Both the position numbers and the translations under genes were made by a program. Below are positions 35,882 through 43,859 of a DNA stretch of 64,000 bases, in pieces. The notes beneath the pieces were generated by a model. That model made no database searches, was not told the origin of the DNA, and saw only the letters and a program-made list of their open reading frames with translations. The stretch comes from Phyllobacterium sp. OV277 (GTDB lineage Bacteria > Pseudomonadota > Alphaproteobacteria > Rhizobiales > Rhizobiaceae): assembly GCF_900104355.1 (NCBI RefSeq), contig NZ_FNIY01000006.1, positions 1-64,000 on the forward strand, read 5' to 3'. Position 1 is the stretch's first letter; the number at the start of each line of letters is the position of its first letter.

Positions 35882-36025
35882 TTAACTGCAGGCTTGCCAT
35901 GCGACGTGGCGGATGTCCGAGCGTGCAATGCCAAGATCAGCAAGATTGCGATCGGTGCACAGCCGGAGTTCGTGCAGATTCTGACGGTACTGGCGCCATT
36001 TTTGGATGCGATTGCGAAGGCTCAT
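35882..36025 (-). CDS. DUF1127 micro-protein (47 residues)
   Basis: A 47-codon gene easily missed because of its size. The protein reads MSLRNRIQKWRQYRQNLHEL then TDRNLADLGIARSDIRHVA, the DUF1127 (YjiS-like) core, with the conserved L-x-D-R-x-L-x-D-[LI]-G-I-x-R-x-D-I pattern. AAGGGG lies seven bases before the ATG. Such micro-proteins act in phosphate, carbon and stress regulation in rhizobia and are known LysR-family (VtlR/LsrB) targets in Brucella. An upstream element is shared with the small RNA locus at 39.7 kb. Confidence 0.9.
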   Translation of the reverse strand: MSLRNRIQKWRQYRQNLHELRLCTDRNLADLGIARSDIRHVAWQACS

Positions 36026-36098
36026 TTGGTATTCCCCTTATTTATGGTTGCCCTCCCGGGGAAATAGTGCGGTGCGTTGGCTGTCTTGAAAATTGCCA

Positions 36099-36138
36099 AT
36101 GTTGCATAGCAGCAATGATCATGCTGCATAGCAATATT
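36099..36138 (-). promoter_or_regulatory. Candidate operator: TGCATAGCA direct repeats upstream of the DUF1127 gene
   Basis: TGCATAGCA occurs at 36103-36111 and again at 36125-36133, 22 bases apart start-to-start (two helical turns), around the palindrome ATGATCAT. The 13-mer TTGCATAGCAGCA (36102-36114) is identical to one upstream of the small RNA at 39.7 kb. It lies about 75-110 bases upstream of the DUF1127 start, as expected for a LysR-type binding site. Confidence 0.55.
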
Positions 36139-36215
36139 ACCGGTCCCGGTAGCCTTCTTTTGATTTTCGTGCCCGCCGCGTTATAGACATGGCAAGTCAT
36201 GTTTTCTGAGGGGAG

Positions 36216-37517
36216 ATGCCATTGTCCCGGTCAACTGGATCTGCACGCGATAAACTGGAGCAAAGCTTGGCAACCATTGCCGCTGGCGGCGGGCATGCGT
36301 TTGTAAAACTCTACCCCGATACTGCGCGCAAGGAGGCAGATGCTTCGGACCGGCGTGCGCGCGACGGGCGCCTGCTTGGGCCGTTGGACGGCAAGATCGT
36401 TTCAATCAAGGATCTGTTCGATGTGGCGGGGGAAACTACGCTCGCCGGTTCGATCATGCGCCGCAATAGACCAGTAGCGGTCAAGGATGCACTGATTGTT
36501 GAGCGTCTGCGCAAGGCCGGTGCGGTCATCCCAGGCAAAACCATCATGACGGAATTCGCCTTCACAGCTGTCGGGCTCAATCCACATTACAAGGTTGCGG
36601 GAAACGCCGTTGATGCCAGTCGCGTTGCCGGTGGGTCATCGACTGGCGCGGGCATTTCCGCGGCCGATGGTACAAGCGACATTGCGATTGGTTCGGACAC
36701 GGGCGGGTCCATTCGTATTCCGGCATCACTCAACGGCGTCGTGGGTTTCAAACCCACCGCAAAGAGAGTGCCGCTAGAGGGTGCGTTCCCTTTATCACTA
36801 AGTCTTGATTCCATTGGCCCTTTGGCGCGTTCTGTTGCCGATTGCGCTCTGGCGGACGCGGTTATGGCGGGTGAGGATATAGTCCTTCCCGAAGCCGTAT
36901 CTTTGACTGGTTTGCGCATAGCCGTGCCACGGGGAGTGGTTCTTGATGCAACGGAACCTGAAATCGCCAAGGCCTTCGAACGCAGTCTGCAACTTTGCGA
37001 AAAATCAGGTGCTATTCTGGTTGAATGCACACTGGATGATCTGATCCGCGAAATGGCCGAAGCCACATCGGTTGGTTCAATCGCAGGCATAGAGGCCAGC
37101 CGTGTTCACGCTGATTGGCTTAATGATACGGGGCTCGATGTCGACCCGCGTGTTCAGAAACCCTTGTTACGGCGCTTGGCTGTATTGGAAGCGGACTATA
37201 TCGAGCTCATGCAAAAGCGGCGCGACCTGATGCGCAAGATGGATGGGTTCATTGCGTCCTATGATTTTCTCGCCATGCCCACAGCGCCGATCACAGCTCC
37301 TTTGATCGCCTCGGTTGTCGAGGATGATGAATTCTACAAACAGACAGAAGGCCTGTTCCTGCGCAATCCACAGATCGCCAATCAATTCGATCTGACGGCT
37401 ATCAGCCTTCCCATGCCCGATCTGGCATTGCCTGCTGGCTTGATGCTGTTTGCGCGCCATGGTGCCGATGCCAGACTTTTATCGATGGCCATGTCTGTCG
37501 AGCGATTGCTTGGCTAG
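36216..37517 (+). CDS. Amidase signature family hydrolase
   Basis: A 433-residue amidase. The Ser-cisSer-Lys triad is visible: Lys in GKIVSIKDLFDVAGE, cis-Ser in RVAGGSSTGAGIS, and the nucleophile Ser in IGSDTGGSIRIPASLNG. The family covers Asn-tRNA amidotransferase subunits and hydrolases of many amides (urea derivatives, indole acetamide, peptides). No partner gatB/C is nearby, so a stand-alone hydrolase is likely. Substrate unknown. Its ribosome site is poor but the start fits family lengths. It could share the promoter region with the DUF1127 gene. Confidence 0.88.
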   Translation: MPLSRSTGSARDKLEQSLATIAAGGGHAFVKLYPDTARKEADASDRRARDGRLLGPLDGKIVSIKDLFDVAGETTLAGSIMRRNRPVAVKDALIVERLRKAGAVIPGKTIMTEFAFTAVGLNPHYKVAGNAVDASRVAGGSSTGAGISAADGTSDIAIGSDTGGSIRIPASLNGVVGFKPTAKRVPLEGAFPLSLSLDSIGPLARSVADCALADAVMAGEDIVLPEAVSLTGLRIAVPRGVVLDATEPEIAKAFERSLQLCEKSGAILVECTLDDLIREMAEATSVGSIAGIEASRVHADWLNDTGLDVDPRVQKPLLRRLAVLEADYIELMQKRRDLMRKMDGFIASYDFLAMPTAPITAPLIASVVEDDEFYKQTEGLFLRNPQIANQFDLTAISLPMPDLALPAGLMLFARHGADARLLSMAMSVERLLG

Positions 37518-37606
37518 GATATTTCGGGAGAAGCAGAATTAGCACTCGCAATTTCCGGTAATCCCGTCAGGATGCGCCTCGACCATTCGACCAATAGGAA
37601 ACTCCC

Positions 37607-37918
37607 GTGATCCGCCATTGTGTTTTCATTCGTTTTCGCGACGAATTCCCCGCTTCTGATCGACAACAGATATATAGCAATCTTGAAAATCTCTGTGGCA
37701 AACTGCCGGGAGTATTGTCGTTCGTGGCCCGGCCAAACGTCAGTCCGGAAGCGGGCATGGACAAAGGCTATTCGGAGGGCTTCATAATCGATTTTGCCGA
37801 TGCGGTTGCCCGTGACACCTATCTTGAGGATGCGGAGCACAGAGCCATCGGCGGGCGTATCGTTGCCTCTGCTGTAGCTGGGGTTGAGGGTGTTTTTGTT
37901 TTTGATCTGGATATGTGA
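37607..37918 (+). CDS. Dabb family (stress-responsive A/B barrel) protein
   Basis: A 103-residue protein with the Dabb ferredoxin-like barrel: IRHCVFIRFRDEFP, LPGVLSFVARPNVSPE, KGYSEGFIIDFADAVARDTYL. Related plant stress and bacterial proteins dimerise to form a barrel with a hydrophobic pocket; some are cyclases or monooxygenases, but most are unassigned. It overlaps the glycerate kinase gene by four bases (GTGA), so the two are translated together. Confidence 0.82.
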   Translation: MIRHCVFIRFRDEFPASDRQQIYSNLENLCGKLPGVLSFVARPNVSPEAGMDKGYSEGFIIDFADAVARDTYLEDAEHRAIGGRIVASAVAGVEGVFVFDLDM

Positions 37919-39180
37919 AGCGAATGCAGGACAAGGAATTTTTCATAAAGCTGTTTCAGGCTGCTGTTGAGGCTGCTGACCCGCAACACACGATCGCCGC
38001 GCATTTGCCCGCCAAGCCCAAGGGCCGCACCATAGTGGTTGGAGCAGGCAAAGGGTCTGCGCAAATGGCCAGCGCGTTTGAAAAGGTGTGGGATGGCCCG
38101 CTCGAAGGTGTGGTTGTTACACGCTACGGTTTTGGTGCGCCGTGTGAGCACATTGAGATAATCGAAGCGTCCCATCCGGTGCCGGATGCGGCTGGGTTGA
38201 TCGCCTCAAAGCGTCTGCTTGAAACGGTCTCGGGCTTGAGCGCGGATGATCTGGTCGTGGCGCTGATTTCGGGCGGCGGCTCGGCATTGTTGCCATCACC
38301 ACCTGATGGCATGACGCTTGATGATGAGATTGCCGTCAACAAAGCACTGCTTGCCTCAGGGGCGCCAATTTCCGCGATGAATGCGGTGCGCAAGCATCTT
38401 TCCACCATCAAGGGCGGAAGGCTCGCCGCTGCGGCCTATCCCGCGCGGGTGTTCTCGCTGATTGTTTCCGATATACCGGGCGATAATCCCGCCTTTGTTG
38501 CTTCCGGCCCGACAGTTGCTGACGAAACAACCCGTGAAGACGCATTGCGCATTGTCGAACGCTATAATCTCGATCTGCCGGGCGCTGCCTTGAAGCATTT
38601 GCAATCGCCAGCCGCTGACGCGCCAAAACCCTCCGATACGGAATTTGCCACGCATGAGCACCGGGTCATCGCATCAGCTGGCGTTTCACTCGAGGCATCG
38701 GCCAAAGCTGCGCGCGCGCTTGGTGTTGAAGCCGTTGTGCTTTCCGATGCAATTGAAGGTGAGGCGCGGGAAGTGGCCCATGTGCATTCGGCTTTGGCCA
38801 AGCAGGTATTGAGCAAAAACCAGCCCTTCTCCAGACCTGTCGTCATTCTTTCCGGAGGTGAAACGACGGTCACGGTTCGTGGCAAAGGCAAAGGTGGGCG
38901 CAATAGTGAATTTCTGCTGTCGCTGGCCATTGATATTGATGGCTATGATGGGATCACCGCTTTTGCCGCCGACACGGATGGCATTGATGGCTCGGAAGAC
39001 AATGCCGGCGCTTTTGCTGACAGCAGCAGCATAGCGCGGCTATTGACAAAGGGACTTGATGCGTCGGCCTATCTCAATGGCAATGATGCATGGTCGGCAT
39101 TCAACGCCATTGATGATCTCTATGTGCCCGGACCAACAGGGACCAATGTCAATGATCTCAGGGCAATCCTTATCCGGTAG
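37915..39180 (+). CDS. Glycerate kinase (DUF4147/MOFRL type)
   Basis: A 421-residue enzyme of the class that phosphorylates glycerate to 2-phosphoglycerate (TtuD/GckA-like). The N-terminal DUF4147 domain has GRTIVVGAGKGSAQMASAFE, VVALISGGGSALLPSPP and NAVRKHLSTIKGGRLAAAA; the C-terminal MOFRL domain has VILSGGETTVTVRGKGKGGRN and FAADTDGIDGSEDNAGAFAD. It would feed tartronate, hydroxypyruvate or serine-cycle carbon into glycolysis. GTG 37915 overlaps the Dabb stop; an ATG three codons later is equally possible. Confidence 0.9.
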   Translation: MKRMQDKEFFIKLFQAAVEAADPQHTIAAHLPAKPKGRTIVVGAGKGSAQMASAFEKVWDGPLEGVVVTRYGFGAPCEHIEIIEASHPVPDAAGLIASKRLLETVSGLSADDLVVALISGGGSALLPSPPDGMTLDDEIAVNKALLASGAPISAMNAVRKHLSTIKGGRLAAAAYPARVFSLIVSDIPGDNPAFVASGPTVADETTREDALRIVERYNLDLPGAALKHLQSPAADAPKPSDTEFATHEHRVIASAGVSLEASAKAARALGVEAVVLSDAIEGEAREVAHVHSALAKQVLSKNQPFSRPVVILSGGETTVTVRGKGKGGRNSEFLLSLAIDIDGYDGITAFAADTDGIDGSEDNAGAFADSSSIARLLTKGLDASAYLNGNDAWSAFNAIDDLYVPGPTGTNVNDLRAILIR

Positions 39181-39315
39181 AAAGCCACGCGCCTTTTTCA
39201 AGGACAAGGCTAACGCTTTATTTGGCCCGCAATCGCCATGATTGGGTGGTCAACGCTCTGCGATTGTCTTAAATGTCGCTTGGGCGGCTCTCACATGTAA
39301 ACGAAGGAACGTCGT

Positions 39316-39540
39316 ATGCGCATTGCATTACCCATGGCTATCTTGTCCCTAATGGTCTTGACGGCCTGCAATACAAGCACAGCCACAAGCACAGGCACGA
39401 GCAAGAGTTCAAAACCGCAAGCTTCTGCCATGTCGCCGGCAAAGGACACGCATTTTGTTCCACCACCCAAATCTTTGACCCAGAAGGCCACGCCGTCGAA
39501 GGTTCCGGAAACGCCCGGTGCACAGAACGCCGTTCAGTAA
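39316..39540 (+). CDS. Small lipoprotein, Thr/Ser/Pro-rich
   Basis: A 74-residue protein with a lipoprotein signal peptide (MRIALPMAILSLMVLTAC; acylated Cys18 in the lipobox LTAC). The mature part is low-complexity, rich in Thr, Ser, Pro and Lys, and is probably disordered and anchored in the envelope. AAGGA lies ten bases before the ATG. It is unique in the window; no function is known. Confidence 0.72.
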   Translation: MRIALPMAILSLMVLTACNTSTATSTGTSKSSKPQASAMSPAKDTHFVPPPKSLTQKATPSKVPETPGAQNAVQ

Positions 39541-39659
39541 TCGGCTGAAACGGGCAATATCCGGGTTGCTATTTCAAACACCGTTCCAATGCAGATGATG
39601 CTTGGGGCGGTGTTTTTGTTGATGCGTAAAGTTTGTGGGCTCTTCGGAGGGGAGGCTGG

Positions 39660-39785
39660 AAACAACAAAACCCACCGCGGGAGGAGGTGCGGTGGGTTTC
39701 GTTGGTTATGGAAGGTCTTCTGGGAGGAGAAGAGACCGACCGTTTCGACAGAGCCGGGAGGAGGTGACGCTGTCGAAAATTCCTG
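39660..39785 (-). ncRNA. Candidate trans-acting small RNA with three CCUCCUCCC-type loops (alpha-r14/NfeR1-like)
   Basis: On the minus strand three hairpins follow each other, each showing a CU-rich anti-Shine-Dalgarno loop. Hairpin 1: stem TTTCGACAG/CTGTCGAAA (39743-39778), loop with CACCTCCTCCC. Hairpin 2: arms TCTTCT and AGAAGA inside a GGTCT/AGACC base (39714-39737), loop CCTCCC. Hairpin 3: stem AAACCCACCGC/GCGGTGGGTTT (39668-39699), loop ACCTCCTCCC, followed by TTTTGTTGTTT, a rho-independent terminator. The size (about 125 bases) and triple loop match the alphaproteobacterial alpha-r14 (NfeR1) family, which pairs with ribosome sites of transporter mRNAs with Hfq. The 5' end is estimated, not shown. 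AbcR-type is a less likely alternative. Confidence 0.75.
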
Positions 39786-39823
39786 ATCTAAGAATAACTC
39801 CATTAGTCTGATTTAATATAGAT

Positions 39824-39863
39824 AATATTGCATAGCAGCATTGCGTCTGGTGCAATGCAGCAT
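39824..39863 (-). promoter_or_regulatory. Candidate operator upstream of the small RNA, shared with the DUF1127 gene
   Basis: TTGCATAGCAGCA (39828-39840) is identical to the sequence upstream of the DUF1127 gene. It continues into an inverted repeat GCATTGC-N7-GCAATGC (39838-39858). It lies about 40-75 bases upstream of the estimated small-RNA 5' end, a usual activator position. Confidence 0.55.
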
Positions 39864-39999
39864 AAACGCGTTCAATTATCACGTCCGCATCACAGCCTGT
39901 TGAGAGCTGGCGGGGAACTTCTACGCTGTCTGATTCGTTAACATATCCTGAAGAGGCCGTTTATCGAGCTGTCGGGCCTCCGCAATCGAGGCCAAAGAG

Positions 40000-40356
40000 A
40001 TGCGTAAATTATCTGCGTCAGTCCTTATAACGGCAATTGTGGCGTCTGCGTTATCAATTCAGCCCGCCGGAGCGTTCAGCATGAAGGGCCAAATGGCTGC
40101 TCCATCGGAGAACAATGACATCAGCAACAAAAAATTTGAGAAAGCTGCGCTGCTGGAAGCACAAGCCTATATTTGTGGAACGGATAGCGATGCTAGTCTG
40201 CAGGTTATGCGGGCCGGGATGGCGGAAACAGGTTTGCCGGAAGATATTGCCGTCGAAGTGGTTTCAGACCTCGCATCCGGCCTAATCGACAAGGCTGTGA
40301 AGTCTGGTTCAAAAGAAATCTGCGGAAAACCACGCGTGCAAATCTCGCGACTTTGA
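40000..40356 (+). CDS. Exported protein of unknown function
   Basis: A 118-residue protein with a Sec signal peptide (MRKLSASVLITAIVASALSI, cleavage after GAFS-type residues near 25). The mature domain is small and helical with two cysteines (AYICGTDS, KEICGKPR) that could form one disulfide. GCCAAAGAG precedes the ATG at 40000. It is located downstream of the small-RNA region with no operon partner. No family is recognised. Confidence 0.65.
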   Translation: MRKLSASVLITAIVASALSIQPAGAFSMKGQMAAPSENNDISNKKFEKAALLEAQAYICGTDSDASLQVMRAGMAETGLPEDIAVEVVSDLASGLIDKAVKSGSKEICGKPRVQISRL

Positions 40357-40694
40357 CCGGTAATCTACCGCTGGAATTAAATAAGCGAATGCATTCATGG
40401 CGTTGTGTATAGATCGATAGAATTTTAAGTAAATTTGAATCAAACCAAGAAACTTATATCAAAAGTTGTGATCGCTTCGGGGCTTTCCAAGCGTTGTATT
40501 TTGCTACTAATGTCGGATGGAAACTTTCATTATAATCTGCAAGAACAATTAACTACCGGGAAAAATATCCACCAAATGCGCGGCGGAATTTGTTAATCCT
40601 GCCGTCTGCAACATGGATTTTTATCTGCAATAATGTGAATGTTTCAAAGAAAAAGAAAATAGTAATGCCGCTCGTGGGACTTGGAGAGAGAAGC
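40357..40694. other. AT-rich intergenic region
   Basis: This 338-base stretch is AT-rich and holds no open frame with protein-like composition, no clear hairpin with a U tail and no repeat I can see. It contains the promoter and leader of the 69-residue gene that follows. Confidence 0.4.
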
Positions 40695-40904
40695 ATGAAC
40701 AAGAGAGTTCAGACGCTGAAAGTATTGAAAACAGAACTCTCGAAGTTGTGTGCCATTGCCGATGGTGAAGGATTTGAAATGATTGCTTATTTCATTGAAA
40801 CTGCCATCCGCGAGTCTGACGAACAATTGTCTCAGGAAACGCGTGCTCTTGTGGGAATGGAATTACGCGCCGAAGCTGCCGGATTACGTGTTCTCAAGAA
40901 CTGA
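40695..40904 (+). CDS. Small helical protein of unknown function (69 residues)
   Basis: A 69-residue protein (MNKRVQTLKVLKTELSKLCA; ETRALVGMELRAEAAGLRVL) made of two or three amphipathic helices, probably a cytoplasmic dimer. GGAGAG lies seven bases before ATG 40695. An upstream in-frame start at 40590 is rejected because it would add a hydrophobic, unlike segment. It resembles small regulatory or stress proteins of rhizobia only in size; no family is recognised. Confidence 0.55.
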   Translation: MNKRVQTLKVLKTELSKLCAIADGEGFEMIAYFIETAIRESDEQLSQETRALVGMELRAEAAGLRVLKN

Positions 40905-41018
40905 TTGTTAATTGCACGGACCTATCTATTTCTTCCATTGAACAGAACTTCAAATTTTGTGAATCATGAATTGTTTGCCATGCATTGCGCGTGGTGACCG
41001 AGCGCCTATATCTAGGCA

Positions 41019-42038
41019 ATGACCCCGCTCTCAGTTCTCGACCTTTCGCCGGTTCCCGTTGGCAGCACGCCCGCGCAATCACTCCGTAACTCGCTGGATT
41101 TGGCACAGAATGCCGAACGGCTCGGCTACAATCGACTGTGGCTCGCCGAGCATCACAATATGCGTGGCATCGCGAGTGCCGCCACGGCTGTTGTTATTGC
41201 GCATGTTGCCGCTGGCACATCGACCATTCGCCTTGGTGCGGGTGGTATCATGCTTCCCAATCACGCGCCGCTGATGGTGGCCGAAGCTTTTGGTACCCTT
41301 GCTGCCTTGCATCCAGGCCGGATTGATCTTGGCGTTGGCCGCGCTCCCGGTACGGACCAGATCACCGCCCATGCCTTGCGCCGTAATCTTGAACAGGACA
41401 TCAATGGCTTTCCGCAGGATGTCGTTGAACTCCTGAGCTATTTCCGCGAACCGGAACCGGGCCAGAAGGTGCAGGCTGTACCGGGGGCCGGGCTTAACGT
41501 CCCCGTGTGGATACTCGGTTCAAGTCTGTTTGGTGCGCAACTCGCGGCGGCGCTGGGATTGCCTTACGCCTTTGCCTCGCATTTTGCCCCGGCCGAAATG
41601 GAAAGGGCAGTCGAGATTTACCGTGCAAGGTTCGAACCATCCGAGTATCTGGCAAAACCCTATGTGATGTTGGGACTTAACGTCTTCGCAGCCGATACGG
41701 ATGCCCAAGCGAATTTGCTGAAAAGTTCGCAGCAGCAAGCCTTTGTCAATCTGCGGACAGGCAATCCGGGGCCCTTGCCTGCACCGCTCGAAGGCTATGA
41801 AGAGACACTTGATCTCCACGCGCGGGCGATCTTACGGCAATCATTGTCCTGCACGGTCGCGGGTTCACCTTCTACTGTCAAGGCAGGCGTCGAAGAGTTC
41901 ATCCAGCGCACGGGTGCCGATGAGATCATGGTGACAGGCCATATATTCGATCACAAGGCGCGCATTCGCTCGTACGAAATTCTCGCAGATGCGATGATTG
42001 CTGATAGTCAGGCAAAAGCCACGAGAGTGAGCGCCTAG
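41019..42038 (+). CDS. LLM-class flavin-dependent oxidoreductase (luciferase-like)
   Basis: A 339-residue TIM-barrel flavoprotein of the bacterial luciferase family, subgroup with YhbW-like proteins. Signatures are [29 protein letters not shown] at the start, [60 protein letters not shown]. The family uses FMNH2 or F420; this subgroup is mostly of unknown substrate. It converges on ureG, the stop codons sharing CTAG at 42035-42038. Confidence 0.9.
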   Translation: MTPLSVLDLSPVPVGSTPAQSLRNSLDLAQNAERLGYNRLWLAEHHNMRGIASAATAVVIAHVAAGTSTIRLGAGGIMLPNHAPLMVAEAFGTLAALHPGRIDLGVGRAPGTDQITAHALRRNLEQDINGFPQDVVELLSYFREPEPGQKVQAVPGAGLNVPVWILGSSLFGAQLAAALGLPYAFASHFAPAEMERAVEIYRARFEPSEYLAKPYVMLGLNVFAADTDAQANLLKSSQQQAFVNLRTGNPGPLPAPLEGYEETLDLHARAILRQSLSCTVAGSPSTVKAGVEEFIQRTGADEIMVTGHIFDHKARIRSYEILADAMIADSQAKATRVSA

Positions 42039-42658
42039 GCGGCCTCTCTGAGGCCACCGGCTGCTTCGATAAATGCGATCACTTCATCAAGGCCATTGCG
42101 TCGCAACATATCGGTGAAAACGTAAGGCTTTGCGCCGCGTTGAACCTTTGTGTCCGCCTCCATGACATCGAGATCGGCACCCACATAGGGTGCCAGATCC
42201 TTCTTGTTGATGATCAAAAGATCCGAACGGGTAATACCGGGGCCGCCTTTTCTCGGGATCTTTTCACCTTGGCAGACCGAAATGACATAGATGGTCAGAT
42301 CAGCTAGATCGGGTGAGAAAGTTGCCGCCAGATTATCACCGCCGGATTCAATGAAAACAATGTCGAGATCGGGGTGGCGCTTGTTCATCTCGGCTATTGC
42401 CTGCAGATTGATCGTCGCGTCCTCGCGGATGGCCGTGTGCGGACAGCCGCCTGTTTCCACACCCATGATCCGGTCCTCGGGCAGTGCCTGCAATCGGCTG
42501 AGGATCAGCGCATCCTCCTTGGTGTAGATGTCATTGGTTATAACGGCGATCGAATAGCGGTCGCGCATCGCCTTGCAGAGCATTTCGGTGACAGTGGTTT
42601 TGCCGGAACCAACAGGCCCGCCAATCCCGACGCGAAGTGGTCCATTTTGCGAGATCAT
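42035..42658 (-). CDS. ureG: Urease accessory GTPase UreG
   Basis: A 207-residue SIMIBI GTPase that drives nickel delivery to the urease active site. The P-loop GGPVGSGKT (about residues 13-21), the switch [19 protein letters not shown] with the Cys-Pro-His metal site, and [22 protein letters not shown] are all typical. It overlaps ureF by four bases and ends the ureDAB-C-EFG order. Confidence 0.97.
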   Translation of the reverse strand: MISQNGPLRVGIGGPVGSGKTTVTEMLCKAMRDRYSIAVITNDIYTKEDALILSRLQALPEDRIMGVETGGCPHTAIREDATINLQAIAEMNKRHPDLDIVFIESGGDNLAATFSPDLADLTIYVISVCQGEKIPRKGGPGITRSDLLIINKKDLAPYVGADLDVMEADTKVQRGAKPYVFTDMLRRNGLDEVIAFIEAAGGLREAA

Positions 42659-43323
42659 GACCGGAAAATCCTCGAATATTGCGTTTCATGTTGCATGGCC
42701 ATGATATCGGACTGGATTGCCGCTGATCCGAGGTCATCAAGGCTTGATAGGGCAGCGCGTTGCGCAACCGCGATGATTGGTTTTTCAAACGCTGCCATCA
42801 GCGCGACACCGTGGCTTTGGCCAAGCGGTATGAGCCTGACGGCACCTTGAATGAGGTTGGACATGACCGCATGCAGGAAGGCTGCAAGTCCGGCTTCCAG
42901 ACCAACGCCATTACGTGCCGCGATGATTGCAACCGCAACGGGGTAGGGTATTTCATGGACAGGTTCTGAACTGCCTGCATCCCAATGCGCTATGGCTTGC
43001 AGAAATGCGCTGCCTTGCAACATGGTTTCCATGTGGCGTTCTTTCGATCCCGCCATGGCTTCGCCAAGAGCCGAAACGTGCCCGTAATCACCGTCTCGCG
43101 CTACTTCCTGCCAACTAGCGGTAAACAGCACTGCGTCATTCCAGATGGAGCCATGGTGCAGTAGATCGCTCAGCCAGTTTTGCAGCGAAGTCTTGTCATG
43201 GATCAATCCATTATGGATCGCTCTTTCAACACCGTGACTGTAAGAAAACGCACCGACAGGAAAAGCCGGAGACAGCCAGGTCATCAGGCGCAAGAGCGCT
43301 GTGTTTGAACTCAGATCAGTCAT
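42655..43323 (-). CDS. ureF: Urease accessory protein UreF
   Basis: A 222-residue all-helical protein that forms the UreD-UreF-UreG activation complex on apourease. The pattern [30 protein letters not shown] at the start and [38 protein letters not shown] near the end are diagnostic. The ATG at 43323 lies within the last bases of ureE (8-base overlap); the longer frame to 43524 overlaps the His-rich end of ureE and is not used. Confidence 0.95.
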   Translation of the reverse strand: MTDLSSNTALLRLMTWLSPAFPVGAFSYSHGVERAIHNGLIHDKTSLQNWLSDLLHHGSIWNDAVLFTASWQEVARDGDYGHVSALGEAMAGSKERHMETMLQGSAFLQAIAHWDAGSSEPVHEIPYPVAVAIIAARNGVGLEAGLAAFLHAVMSNLIQGAVRLIPLGQSHGVALMAAFEKPIIAVAQRAALSSLDDLGSAAIQSDIMAMQHETQYSRIFRS

Positions 43324-43846
43324 GGGAATGGTGATGATGCTCATGACTATGCCCGTGACTACTACCATCGGGGTGGTCATGTCCGTGGTCATCATCATCA
43401 TGCGCATGGCCATGACCGCTGTGATAGGCACCGCGCAGCGGATGGAATGGCGCGACAATCTCGGCAACCTTTGCTCCAAGGCCTTCGAGCATGGCCTTGA
43501 TGACATGATCGCGCAGGATGACAATGCGGTCTTCTTCCAGTTGCGCGGGAAGATGACGATTGCCCAGATGCCATGCCAGTTCGGTCAGATGCTGCCGGTT
43601 GCGCGGGGTGACTTCATACAGCACCTCGTCAGCCGCAATGATCTCGGCCATACGCCCATCCTCCAGAATGAGGACATCGCCATGGGTGAAAGCAATGGGG
43701 TCGGGTAGATCGATGAGTATCTGTTCGCCCTTTTGCAGGGTCAGTACCTTACGGCGCAAATGCCGCTCGTCATGGGCGAGGACAATCTGGTCAAATGGTG
43801 TGCCGTGGTAGTGACCGGCATGGTTATGGCCTGTAACGCGTTTCAT
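43316..43846 (-). CDS. ureE: Urease nickel metallochaperone UreE
   Basis: A 176-residue nickel chaperone. The N-terminal domain binds peptides ([20 protein letters not shown]) and the C-terminal ferredoxin-like domain ends before a long histidine-rich tail of about 35 residues, with more than ten His ([18 protein letters not shown] and more). The tail stores nickel, as in Klebsiella UreE and unlike many short rhizobial forms. It lies 13 bases after ureC and overlaps ureF. Confidence 0.95.
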   Translation of the reverse strand: MKRVTGHNHAGHYHGTPFDQIVLAHDERHLRRKVLTLQKGEQILIDLPDPIAFTHGDVLILEDGRMAEIIAADEVLYEVTPRNRQHLTELAWHLGNRHLPAQLEEDRIVILRDHVIKAMLEGLGAKVAEIVAPFHPLRGAYHSGHGHAHDDDDHGHDHPDGSSHGHSHEHHHHSHD

Positions 43847-43859
43847 GAGTTCATTCTCC

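Noticed and set aside
35855-36067. A 70-codon plus-strand frame and a second plus frame over 35878-36186.
   Set aside because: They lie antisense to the real DUF1127 gene; no ribosome site or family pattern.
39534-39803. An 89-codon minus-strand frame over the small-RNA region.
   Set aside because: Proline/serine-rich and explained by the CU-rich hairpins of the RNA; no start signal.
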